64,000 bases of DNA from an uncultured Chloroflexota bacterium (GTDB lineage Bacteria > Chloroflexota > Chloroflexia > Thermomicrobiales > UBA6265): positions 67,934-131,933 of the forward strand of contig CALGSZ010000032.1 of NCBI GenBank assembly GCA_937901745.1, written 5' to 3'. This document shows, piece by piece, positions 24,990 through 32,594 of the stretch (positions are counted from its first letter, which is position 1; every line of letters starts with the position of its first letter). The notes under the pieces are model-generated. The model was not told where the DNA came from and did no database searches. It was given only the letters and a program-made list of their open reading frames with translations. Position numbers and translations under genes: made by a program.

Positions 24990-27119
24990 ATGGACACCGC
25001 ACTCCTTCTCGCACGCCTGCTCCTCGCCGGCGTCTTTGCTCTTTCCGCGGTCACGAAGCTCGCCGACCGGCCAGGGTCGCGGAAGGCGCTCGAGGGATTC
25101 GGTGTGCCCGCGCGGGTCGCCGCGCCGGGAGCAATCGTCCTGCCATTACTCGAGCTCGCCGTCGCCGCCCTCGTCTTGCCGCTGACGACCGCCTGGTGGG
25201 GCGCCCTCGGCGCTCTCGCGCTCCTGCTCGCGTTCATGGCGGGCATCGCATACAACCTCTCCAAGGGACGGACGCCCGACTGCCACTGCTTCGGCAAGCT
25301 CCACTCCGAGCCGATCGGCCGGACCACCCTCGCGCGCGATGCGGCCCTGGCCGCCGTCGCCGGATTCGTCGTGATCGGCGGGTGGACCGATCCCGGTCAC
25401 AGCGCGGTCGCCTGGCTCGGTGACCTGACCACGGGTGAAGCCGTCGGCGTGATCCTTGCGGCAATCGCCATCGTCGTGCTCGCGGCGGAAAGCTGGCTGC
25501 TCCTGCATCTGATGCGCCAAAACGGCCGGCTGCTCACGCGACTGGACGCGCTCGAGGAGCGCGTGAAGGAGCAATCCGCCTCGTCGTTCGGCATGGACTC
25601 GAGCGCGGAGTCGGAGCTGGGCCTGGCCGAGGGCACGCCGGCCCCGTCGTTCCGGCTCGATGGTATCTACGGCGAGACGATGACGCTGGAAGCCTTGCGC
25701 TCCTCCGGCAACCCCGTCCTGCTCGTCTTCACTGATCCCAATTGCGGTCCCTGCAACGCATTGATGCCGGAGCTTGGCCGCTGGCAACGGATGTACGCGA
25801 GCCGAATGACGATTGCCGTGATTGGCAACGGCACGACTGAAGCCAACCGCGCGAAGGCGGTCGAGCATGGCCTGTCGAACGTGCTGCTCCAGCCCGATGG
25901 GCAGGTCTCTGCCGCGTACCGGGTCAGGGGTACGCCAACCGCTGTCCTCGTGGGTGACGACGGCACGATCGGAAGCTCGCTCGCGGAAGGCGTGGAAGCA
26001 ATTCGGGCGCTCGTCACGCGGGTGATGATGCAACCCGCCGCGATCACCGAGGTTCCAATCCGTGATCCGAACATCTCCGGCAGCATCGGCCCTGTCGTAG
26101 ACGGTGCCAGTTCGAACGGCGCCGCGCCGCTGGCCGAAGCGGGGAGCGCCACGGTCGTCACGGCGGAGCCGGTCACCAAGATTGGAACGCCGGCCCCGGA
26201 GATCGCCCTGCCCGATCTCACGGGCAAGACGATAAGCCTGACCGATTTCCGCGGTCATCCGACACTCGTCCTCTTCTGGAACCCCAGCTGCGGCTTCTGC
26301 CAGCGGATGGCCAATCAGCTCAAAACGTGGGAAGCGAACCCGCCCGCCGGCGCCCCGAAGCTCCTGGTCGTCTCAACCGGCACGGTCGAAGCGAACGAGG
26401 CCTTCGGCTTCCGGTCGCCGGTCGTCCTCGACCAGGAATTCGCCACTGGCCGCGCCTTCGGAGCGGATGGGACGCCATCCGCGGTGTTGATCGATGTGGA
26501 CGGCCGGATTGCCTCAACCGTTGTCGTTGGCGCCGAGCGGGTGATGGCGCTGGCGAACGGTCACGATCCCAGCACGCTAGTTCCGGACGAGCCAGCCGAG
26601 CCACCTCAGCCGTTCATCTCGCCCGAGAATATGGTGAAGCCGGGCGATCCCGCTCCGCCGGTGCGGTTGAAGGATCTCGATGGTAAGCGGTTCGACCTCG
26701 CCAGGCACAAGGGGAAGACGCTCGCCCTCCTCTTCTGGGACCCTGAGTGCGGCTTCTGCCAGTGGCTCGCCGAGCCATTGAAGCAATGGGAGGAACGACC
26801 GCCGGAAGGCGCTCCGCAGCTCATCATCGTTTCGGAGGGCTCGGTCGAGGCCAACCGTGAGTTTGGTCTGCGGTCGCGGATCCTGCTGGATGACGAGCTC
26901 GCGACCCGACGCGCCTACGGAGCGGCCGGCACACCGACCGCCGTCCTCATCGACGCCGAGGGCCGCATCGCCTCCGAACTCGTCGCCGGCGGCAGACGGG
27001 TGCTCGATCTCCTCGGTTACGTCCCGCTCGCATGCCAGGAGTGCCTGGACGAGTGCCGGCAGCGAGGCGGTGGCGACGCCTGCAAGGCGGTTTGCGAGAT
27101 CAGCGGGCAATGCGTGTAA
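24990..27119 (+). CDS. MauE-type membrane protein fused to three thioredoxin-like domains
   Basis: A 709-residue protein. The N-terminal 130 residues form a four-helix MauE/DoxX-like domain with a CxC pair (PDCHCFG), like the electron-carrying MauE/VKOR-related oxidoreductases. A further TM helix follows at about 153-172. Three TlpA-like thioredoxin domains come next, with active sites CGPC (about 252), CGFC (about 434) and CGFC (about 587), each followed by a GTPxAVL cis-proline motif. A C-terminal tail (about 680-709) has six more cysteines. It would sit in the membrane with the thioredoxins outside, forming or isomerising disulphides, for example in the Cys-rich protein encoded upstream. 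TTAGGAG 8 bases before the ATG supports the start. Confidence 0.9.
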   Translation: MDTALLLARLLLAGVFALSAVTKLADRPGSRKALEGFGVPARVAAPGAIVLPLLELAVAALVLPLTTAWWGALGALALLLAFMAGIAYNLSKGRTPDCHCFGKLHSEPIGRTTLARDAALAAVAGFVVIGGWTDPGHSAVAWLGDLTTGEAVGVILAAIAIVVLAAESWLLLHLMRQNGRLLTRLDALEERVKEQSASSFGMDSSAESELGLAEGTPAPSFRLDGIYGETMTLEALRSSGNPVLLVFTDPNCGPCNALMPELGRWQRMYASRMTIAVIGNGTTEANRAKAVEHGLSNVLLQPDGQVSAAYRVRGTPTAVLVGDDGTIGSSLAEGVEAIRALVTRVMMQPAAITEVPIRDPNISGSIGPVVDGASSNGAAPLAEAGSATVVTAEPVTKIGTPAPEIALPDLTGKTISLTDFRGHPTLVLFWNPSCGFCQRMANQLKTWEANPPAGAPKLLVVSTGTVEANEAFGFRSPVVLDQEFATGRAFGADGTPSAVLIDVDGRIASTVVVGAERVMALANGHDPSTLVPDEPAEPPQPFISPENMVKPGDPAPPVRLKDLDGKRFDLARHKGKTLALLFWDPECGFCQWLAEPLKQWEERPPEGAPQLIIVSEGSVEANREFGLRSRILLDDELATRRAYGAAGTPTAVLIDAEGRIASELVAGGRRVLDLLGYVPLACQECLDECRQRGGGDACKAVCEISGQCV

Positions 27120-27325
27120 CGCCGTCCGCGATCGCCGTGAGGGTCTAGCCGTTGAGCTCCGCCATCAGCCGCGCCCACACGGTATCCACAAGCCTCAGGC
27201 AAACGGCGAACACCATTTCACAACGGGCATTGCACTCCGCATGACTGGCGGATACGCTCGCCTGGCGTGCCAATGTGCGTCTATCCAGCCGGATACGAGG
27301 GGGATGAGAAAGTCCGCGAAGCGCG

Positions 27326-27577
27326 TCAGGGGCACCCGTCGTCGCAGGACTCAGCAGCTTGCCGAGCTTGGTGATTTGGCTGACCGCTGAGTCGCGCGGA
27401 GAGTCCGCGCGCGGTTAGGCGGAGGAACCACAAACCGGCCCGGATCGGGCGAGGAAGACGTGCGCGTCCATCCGCGGAGGAAGTGTCGACGACCGCCCGG
27501 CCAGTCTCGATGGCTCGATCCCACTCCTCGGCAGTAAAGCCGGGAGGCACGTCGCGCAGGGAGCCATCGTCAGACAT
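27326..27577 (-). CDS. Small hypothetical protein (83 residues)
   Basis: The frame is open upstream to 27739, but the ATG at 27577 has GAGGTGG 5 bases ahead and begins a more protein-like sequence (MSDDGSLRDVPPGFTAEEWDRAIETGRAV). The remainder is basic with a short hydrophobic segment (IRAGLWFLRL) and ends in CDDGCP, which carries a CxxxC pair. I do not recognise a family. It runs opposite to the surrounding locus, and the 13-base palindrome TGTGACTGTCACA lies about 60 bases upstream. It could be an artefact. Confidence 0.4.
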   Translation of the reverse strand: MSDDGSLRDVPPGFTAEEWDRAIETGRAVVDTSSADGRARLPRPIRAGLWFLRLTARGLSARLSGQPNHQARQAAESCDDGCP

Positions 27578-27636
27578 CGCAACCACCTCGTAGACCGACC
27601 AGGGTGCTACGGATCTGAGTGTATCAGATGTCGCGA

Positions 27637-27649
27637 TGTGACTGTCACA
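27637..27649. repeat. Palindrome TGTGACTGTCACA
   Basis: A perfect 6+1+6 palindrome resembling CRP/FNR-type half-sites (TGTGA). It lies about 60 bases upstream of the small minus-strand gene start; a -10-like TGATACACT on that strand lies between. Confidence 0.4.
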
Positions 27650-27890
27650 GCTGCCAGAATCGGCGGTTGTCGGCGGACTCGACCGAATACTCTCCTCCAA
27701 CATCTGCACCAGTTGTGACACCGGGGCAATGACGCGCACGAGAATCCCCTCCTGTCCCTGCTCGTAGTCCCTGGGGAACGACCGTAACTCAACCGCGATT
27801 GACGGAACGTTTCATCGGTGAACGCGCCGCAACAAAAGCGCAACAAAATCCTTCCCGCCATGACCGCCTGGCAAGTTGGCCTAACCCACT

Positions 27891-27904
27891 GTTCCCATGG
27901 GAAC
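27891..27904. repeat. Palindrome GTTCCCATGGGAAC
   Basis: A perfect 14-base palindrome about 240 bases upstream of the PKD/FN3 gene. It has the symmetry of a dimeric repressor site, but no regulator is encoded nearby. Confidence 0.4.
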
Positions 27905-28140
27905 GCCGCGCCCGTCGAGGAGGAGACACCGCGCAAGAGCGGTTGCCACAAACAAGCGCAAGTCCCGTGCCTTGCCGCCGGCACGCCGCGCTCCCCGACT
28001 CGGAGCTCCACCCATCTGTACGTTCAATTGACGGCGGATGCGGCGAGTCATATAGTCCGAGTGACGCATCCCGTATTTCCCGTTTCTGTGAGTCGCCGTC
28101 CAGTACGCGGTAGGCGGCAACAGGAGGGAGTTTCACCATC

Positions 28141-29424
28141 GTGCCAACCTCGCTCCTCCCGCTCGAGTCTCGCGCGACCCGCCGTGCGGTCGTCCGCGCT
28201 GGGACACGACTGGCGTACGCGACGCCGATCGTTGCGGCCACCTTCCGCCTGACGCCATTGAGCGCTCTCGCCGCGGAGGAGGCGGTCAGCCTCGAAGCCG
28301 CTGCGCTCGCCGCTGGCGCGACGGTCAATGAGCCGCCGATTGCCGCGGCCGGTCCCAACCAGCGCGTGGAAGACGAAGATGGCGATGGGGTGCACGCGGT
28401 CACACTCGATGGCACCGGCTCGGCCGATCCCGACGGCACTATCGTCGCCTACGAGTGGACGCTCGACGGTCAGACGCTCTCGTACGACCCCGTCGCGACG
28501 GTCGTGCTCCCCGTCGGGCGCCATTCGATCTTCCTGACCGTGACCGACGATGTGGGCGCGACAGACCGCGATCGCGTCTGGGTGCGAATCGATCCGCCAC
28601 GGCGGCGGGAAGAGGAGGCCGCGCGGAACGCCGATCCTCAACCGCCAGCGACTCCCGGCAATCTCACCGCGACCTTGCGCAACGATTCCGTCAGCCTGAA
28701 ATGGCGAGACCGCGCCGACAACGAGCTCGGCTTCCGGATCTACCGCAGCCTCGATGGCGGCGCGACCTGGGCGGCGATCGGCGAAGCGGCAGCCGGGCGG
28801 CGATCATTCCGCGACTCCGATGTCGTTCCGGGCGGGACGTATGTCTATGCCGTCACCGCCTTCAACGAGGTCGGCGAATCGCCGTGGTCGGATCCCGTCT
28901 GGATCACCCTCGAGGGCGCCGCCCCCGCGCAAGAGGCCGCGCCAGCGCAAGAGGCGAACGAGGTCGCTGCTGAGCAGGCTCCGCCGCCGCCACCGCAGCC
29001 GCCCGCCGCGCCTCACCGGCTCAAGGCCAAGCAAGAGGAAGCGGTCGTGGTCCTGGAGTGGCGGGATGGCGACGGCGAGGAATTTGGCTTCCGCGTCTAT
29101 CGCAGCGCGGACGGTCAGCGCACCTGGCAGCCGATCGCCGACGTCGCCGCCAACGAGCGCAATTTCCGGGACTTCAACATCGCTCCCGGCGCTACCTACG
29201 ACTACATCGTCTCGGCCTTCAACGATGCCGGCGAATCTGGCCCGTCGAACGTTGCCACGATCAACGTGCAGCCGCTCGCTCCGCCGCCTCCCCCCGAGGA
29301 GCCCAGCGCTCCTCCGCCTGAGCCCGCAACTGAGGTTCAGGCCACGGAGAGCGAACCCGCTCCGGAAGAGACCGGCGGAGAAGGTTCAGGCGGCGAAGGC
29401 GAGGGCGACGGCGGCGAAGGCTGA
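28141..29424 (+). CDS. Secreted PKD/fibronectin-III repeat protein
   Basis: A 427-residue protein starting at GTG, with AGGAGGGAG 11 bases upstream. The N-terminus (TRRAVV, then AYATPIVAATF and ALAAE) matches the unusual leader of the 10-Cys protein at 23110. After it come a PKD-like domain (about 60-150, with the GTGSADPDGTIVAYEW signature), two FN3 domains (about 170-260 and 290-375, each with RIYRSxDGGxTW-like and NEVGESPWS/NDAGESGPS motifs), and a tail rich in Pro, Glu and Gly (about 380-427). It is probably a surface adhesin or scaffold; no enzyme domain is seen. Export by the same route as the Cys-rich protein is inferred from the leader. Confidence 0.88.
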   Translation: MPTSLLPLESRATRRAVVRAGTRLAYATPIVAATFRLTPLSALAAEEAVSLEAAALAAGATVNEPPIAAAGPNQRVEDEDGDGVHAVTLDGTGSADPDGTIVAYEWTLDGQTLSYDPVATVVLPVGRHSIFLTVTDDVGATDRDRVWVRIDPPRRREEEAARNADPQPPATPGNLTATLRNDSVSLKWRDRADNELGFRIYRSLDGGATWAAIGEAAAGRRSFRDSDVVPGGTYVYAVTAFNEVGESPWSDPVWITLEGAAPAQEAAPAQEANEVAAEQAPPPPPQPPAAPHRLKAKQEEAVVVLEWRDGDGEEFGFRVYRSADGQRTWQPIADVAANERNFRDFNIAPGATYDYIVSAFNDAGESGPSNVATINVQPLAPPPPPEEPSAPPPEPATEVQATESEPAPEETGGEGSGGEGEGDGGEG

Positions 29425-29487
29425 TCCCGGCTCGCTCGACGAAACTCCAACCTTCCGTTTGAGTCCACGAGTTGGCTTCGCGCCGGC

Positions 29488-30909
29488 TCACCGGCGGCGC
29501 GCCGCGAAGACGATCGCCGCGCCGAGCGCGAGTCCCCCAACGCCGCACGCGGCGGCGATGAGCGCGAGCCTGCCGGGGGAAATCGTCCAGACAACGACGC
29601 CGGCCCGGCCGGCCGAAAAGGCTGTCGCCGCGATCGCCCCCATCGCCAGGACGATCGCCGCCAGCCCCATCACCGTCGCCAGGAATCCCGCGAGATAACC
29701 CGCGGCGATCGGACCGGCGCGCAATGAGCGCGCGGTGTCCGACGCTGACTGCGCCGATTCGCCCGTGTCCGCCCGCGCCACCTGCATGCCAAGCCCGATG
29801 GCAGCCGTGACGGCGGCGACGATCGCGGATGCGTGAGGCAGCGGGACCAGGCGCAGCGCGGCAATCGCCAGCACTCCTGTGGCCATCGCCGCCAGGTTGG
29901 CCGCGCGACGGCCAGGCAGAGTCCGCTGGCGTAGGACAGCACGGCCGAGCGCGAGCCCAACCCACGCCTGGCTCAGATACGCGCCAACCAGGTACGCGGC
30001 CGCCCCAAGCACCGCCAGCGGGATCGTGACGATGCCGACGGCGAGAATCGCCAGCGCGACGGGCGCAAAGATCGCGACGGCGATCCCGGCGAGCGTGACC
30101 GTGCCGGGCCGTTGCCGCAGCCGATCCGCGACCGAGCTCGCTTTACCAGGCCAGAGCAGCACCAGCATCGCCCCCACGGCCAGCATCACGAGGGTGCGGG
30201 AGACCGCGCCGCTTCGCCACAAGAGCAGCTGGCCGAGCGGGAGCCGATCCGCCGGGTCGGCTCGCTCGATCGTCCCGCTGATGACCGCGCCTTCCCCGAT
30301 CCTCGCCTCCGCGCGAGACTCATAGCGGAGGTCGCCGCCAATCCGCGCCGACGAGACGACGGCGAGGCGCCGGACCGTGACATCAACGTCGCCGCCGACA
30401 TCCCCCTCGATCGTCAGGGACGCGGCGGTGCCCCGGATATCTCCCTCGATCGTTGCGCCGGAGATGACGCTAGCGGAAGCGCCGGTTAGGTACAGATTCC
30501 CGGCGATCGTCGCACGCTCGACGACCGTGATCGCGCCGCCTCGGACGTGGACATCGCCTTCCACGTACCCGTAGAGCGCGACGCTCGCGCCGCTGACCGT
30601 GACGTTCCCGGCAATCGGGCCGCGCACCTCTAGTCGCCCGCCGACGGCGGAGACGTTGCCCGAGACGCCCCCGACGATATTGAGGAAACCGGCGGCGGCA
30701 TCGAGATTCCCATCCGTATCGCCGAAGATCTCCGCTCGACCGGCGAGGACACGGAGATCATCGGAGATGAGCGTGCCGGCAGGGATCCGGATGGTCGTTC
30801 CCCGGGCGATCTCGGTGGCCAGGGCGGGCGCGGGACTGTAGATCAATGCGCCGAGGATCATCGCCAGCGCGAGGCATGTCCTCCACGGCGGGCGACGGCG
30901 GCGCGTCAT
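29488..30909 (-). CDS. Bactofilin/polymer-forming domain membrane protein
   Basis: A 473-residue protein with a signal-like helix (about 10-31), then about 190 residues of short glycine-rich beta repeats (GNVSAVGGRLEVRGPIAGNVTVSG and similar), characteristic of DUF583/bactofilin beta-helices. Seven or so TM helices follow from about residue 230. In other bacteria such proteins are described as polymer-forming cytoskeletal or envelope proteins; here the beta-helix follows a signal peptide, so it may lie outside the membrane. The next gene on the same strand (metallophosphoesterase) ends 3 bases upstream of its start, suggesting one operon. Confidence 0.88.
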   Translation of the reverse strand: MTRRRRPPWRTCLALAMILGALIYSPAPALATEIARGTTIRIPAGTLISDDLRVLAGRAEIFGDTDGNLDAAAGFLNIVGGVSGNVSAVGGRLEVRGPIAGNVTVSGASVALYGYVEGDVHVRGGAITVVERATIAGNLYLTGASASVISGATIEGDIRGTAASLTIEGDVGGDVDVTVRRLAVVSSARIGGDLRYESRAEARIGEGAVISGTIERADPADRLPLGQLLLWRSGAVSRTLVMLAVGAMLVLLWPGKASSVADRLRQRPGTVTLAGIAVAIFAPVALAILAVGIVTIPLAVLGAAAYLVGAYLSQAWVGLALGRAVLRQRTLPGRRAANLAAMATGVLAIAALRLVPLPHASAIVAAVTAAIGLGMQVARADTGESAQSASDTARSLRAGPIAAGYLAGFLATVMGLAAIVLAMGAIAATAFSAGRAGVVVWTISPGRLALIAAACGVGGLALGAAIVFAARRR

Positions 30910-30912
30910 CGC

Positions 30913-31776
30913 CTAGACCGACTCCGCGGCCAGCGTCACGAGCGTGACCTCAGGCGGGCAATTGAAGCGGATCGGCGGGAAGAAGACGCCGATGCCACGG
31001 GACGTGTAGACGGGCATCCCGCGCGCGTGATTCATCCCCATGACGTACCGGCTGCCACCTGGGGGCAGGAAGACGGGTCCAATCCCCGGCAGCCGGACCT
31101 GACCGCCGTGACTGTGGCCGGAAAGCTGCGCGAAGGCGCCCAGATCGGCCGTGATGGCGGCATAGTCCGGCTCGTGCCACAGCGCGAGGACCGCCGCGCC
31201 GGAGGGAACGGAGTCAAATGCGGCGTTCGGGTTGGCCCGCCCCATGACCTCATCGTCGATGCCGGCAATCCACAGCGGCCCTTTCTCGGTGGTGACAAGG
31301 GCCGGCTCGTTTCGCAACACCTGAATGCCCTCTGCCTGCAGGGCCTCGGTAACTCGCTCCGCGCGGCCGATCTCGCCGCAATCATGGTTGCCGAGGATGG
31401 CAATGGCGCCGAGCGGCGCGGTGCGCGCGAACGCGCCAAGCACTTCGGCGGCAACCGGCGCGTATCGCGGCGACCCCGAGATGTAGTCGCCGCCGAGCAG
31501 GATGAGGTCCGGCTGCTCGGGCGTGAGGAGATCCAGCGCCCGGACGACATCGTCTGGGGAAATGGCTGGCCCGATGTGCGTGTCAGCGACGAACCCGATT
31601 CGCAGTCCGGCCAGGTTCGCGTGCGCGGGAGGCAAGGCAAGCGAGACTCGCTCCAGGACCGGCTCGTAGGGAGCGGACGCCCGCGCGTGGTAGCCACTCG
31701 CGGCGGCCACGCCGATGGCGCTGAGTCCGCCGCACAGCCCACCAAACGCGAAGCGTCGCCGGGACATGCGGCTCAC
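30913..31776 (-). CDS. Tat-exported metallophosphoesterase (YkuE/calcineurin-like)
   Basis: A 287-residue protein with a Tat leader (SRRRFAFGG then a weakly hydrophobic stretch) and complete calcineurin-like metal motifs: DTHIG, GGDY, GNHD, and GHSHGGQ near the C-terminus, the last typical of YkuE-type phosphodiesterases. It starts at a GTG with GGGAGGT 6 bases upstream. YkuE-like enzymes act on the outer membrane face, on phosphodiester or lipid substrates such as UDP-2,3-diacylglucosamine-like compounds; the substrate here is unknown. TTGTTC and TACTAT, 18 bases apart, about 40-60 bases upstream, may be its promoter. Confidence 0.92.
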   Translation of the reverse strand: MSRMSRRRFAFGGLCGGLSAIGVAAASGYHARASAPYEPVLERVSLALPPAHANLAGLRIGFVADTHIGPAISPDDVVRALDLLTPEQPDLILLGGDYISGSPRYAPVAAEVLGAFARTAPLGAIAILGNHDCGEIGRAERVTEALQAEGIQVLRNEPALVTTEKGPLWIAGIDDEVMGRANPNAAFDSVPSGAAVLALWHEPDYAAITADLGAFAQLSGHSHGGQVRLPGIGPVFLPPGGSRYVMGMNHARGMPVYTSRGIGVFFPPIRFNCPPEVTLVTLAAESV

Positions 31777-31859
31777 CGTCTACCTCCCTTGCTTCCGGCC
31801 TGGTGGTCCGATAGTAGACGATAGAGCCGCGAGGGAACAAGACCAGCGGCGCTTTGCGG

Positions 31860-32513
31860 CTACGGCATCAGACGCTCGATACGCCAGGAGCCGTCCGGCT
31901 GGCGGGTGTACCTGATGCGGTCATGAAGGCGGCTCGGCCGCCCCTGCCAGAACTCGATCGCGGTCGGCCGCACGCGGTACCCGCCCCAATTCTCCGGCAC
32001 AGGGATCGGCTTCCCGTCGTAGGTCGCCTCCATCGCGGCGAATGCCTCGATCAGCGCCTCCCGGTTCGGGATCGGCTGGCTCTGCCGGGAAACTGCCGAG
32101 GCGATCTGGCTACCGCGCGGCCGGCTCTGAAAGTACGCTTCCGTCTCCTCCCGCGTGACCCGCTCGACGTCGCCGCTGATCCGGACCTGCCGCTCGAGCT
32201 CGGGCCAATGGAAGAGGAGCGCCGCGCGCGGGTTTGCCTCCAGGTCGCGTCCCTTTGGGCTTTCATAGTTGGTGTAGAAGACGAAGCCGCGCTCGTCGAA
32301 GGCCTTGAGCAGCACCATGCGGACCGAGGGCATGCCGTCCGGACTGGCGGTCGCAACGGCCATCGCGTTCGGCTCGTGGCCGGTCGCCTCGCGCGCTTGA
32401 TCGAACCAGACGGAAAATTGGCGGATCGGGTCCGGATCCACCTCGCGCTCGTCAAGCTCAGCGCGGGCGTACTCACGCCGCAAGTTCGCCAGCGACATGC
32501 CCACCTTGACCAT
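31860..32513 (-). CDS. pdxH: Pyridoxamine 5'-phosphate oxidase
   Basis: A 217-residue FMN enzyme of normal length. Family motifs are in order: the N-terminal helix with LRREYARAELDE, MAVATASPDGMPSVRMVLLK (FMN binding), FYTNYESPKGRDLEANPRAALLFHW, VERVTREETEAYFQSRPRGSQI, and the C-terminal PLP-binding WGGYRVRPTAIEFWQGRPSRLHDR. It oxidises pyridoxamine or pyridoxine 5'-phosphate to PLP. It lies between the metallophosphoesterase and the ECF operon, apparently as its own unit. Confidence 0.96.
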   Translation of the reverse strand: MVKVGMSLANLRREYARAELDEREVDPDPIRQFSVWFDQAREATGHEPNAMAVATASPDGMPSVRMVLLKAFDERGFVFYTNYESPKGRDLEANPRAALLFHWPELERQVRISGDVERVTREETEAYFQSRPRGSQIASAVSRQSQPIPNREALIEAFAAMEATYDGKPIPVPENWGGYRVRPTAIEFWQGRPSRLHDRIRYTRQPDGSWRIERLMP

Positions 32514-32594
32514 CGGTCCTCAGACTCAAGCTGCTCGCTAGGTCGTGCCAGTTCGGGGCGCAAAGCGCGCTGCCGAGAGTGTAGCACCGGCGAA

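Larger units (their letters stand above)
27578..28140. other. Gene-poor region before the PKD/FN3 protein
   Basis: Competing open frames on both strands here are short and low-complexity, and I accept none. Two perfect palindromes are present: TGTGACTGTCACA (27637-27649) and GTTCCCATGGGAAC (27891-27904). A purine-rich ribosome-binding region ends at the GTG at 28141. Confidence 0.45.

Noticed and set aside
27789..28439. 216-residue minus-strand frame across the PKD/FN3 start
   Set aside because: It overlaps a leader that is shared with another gene and has no ribosome site; low-complexity sequence.
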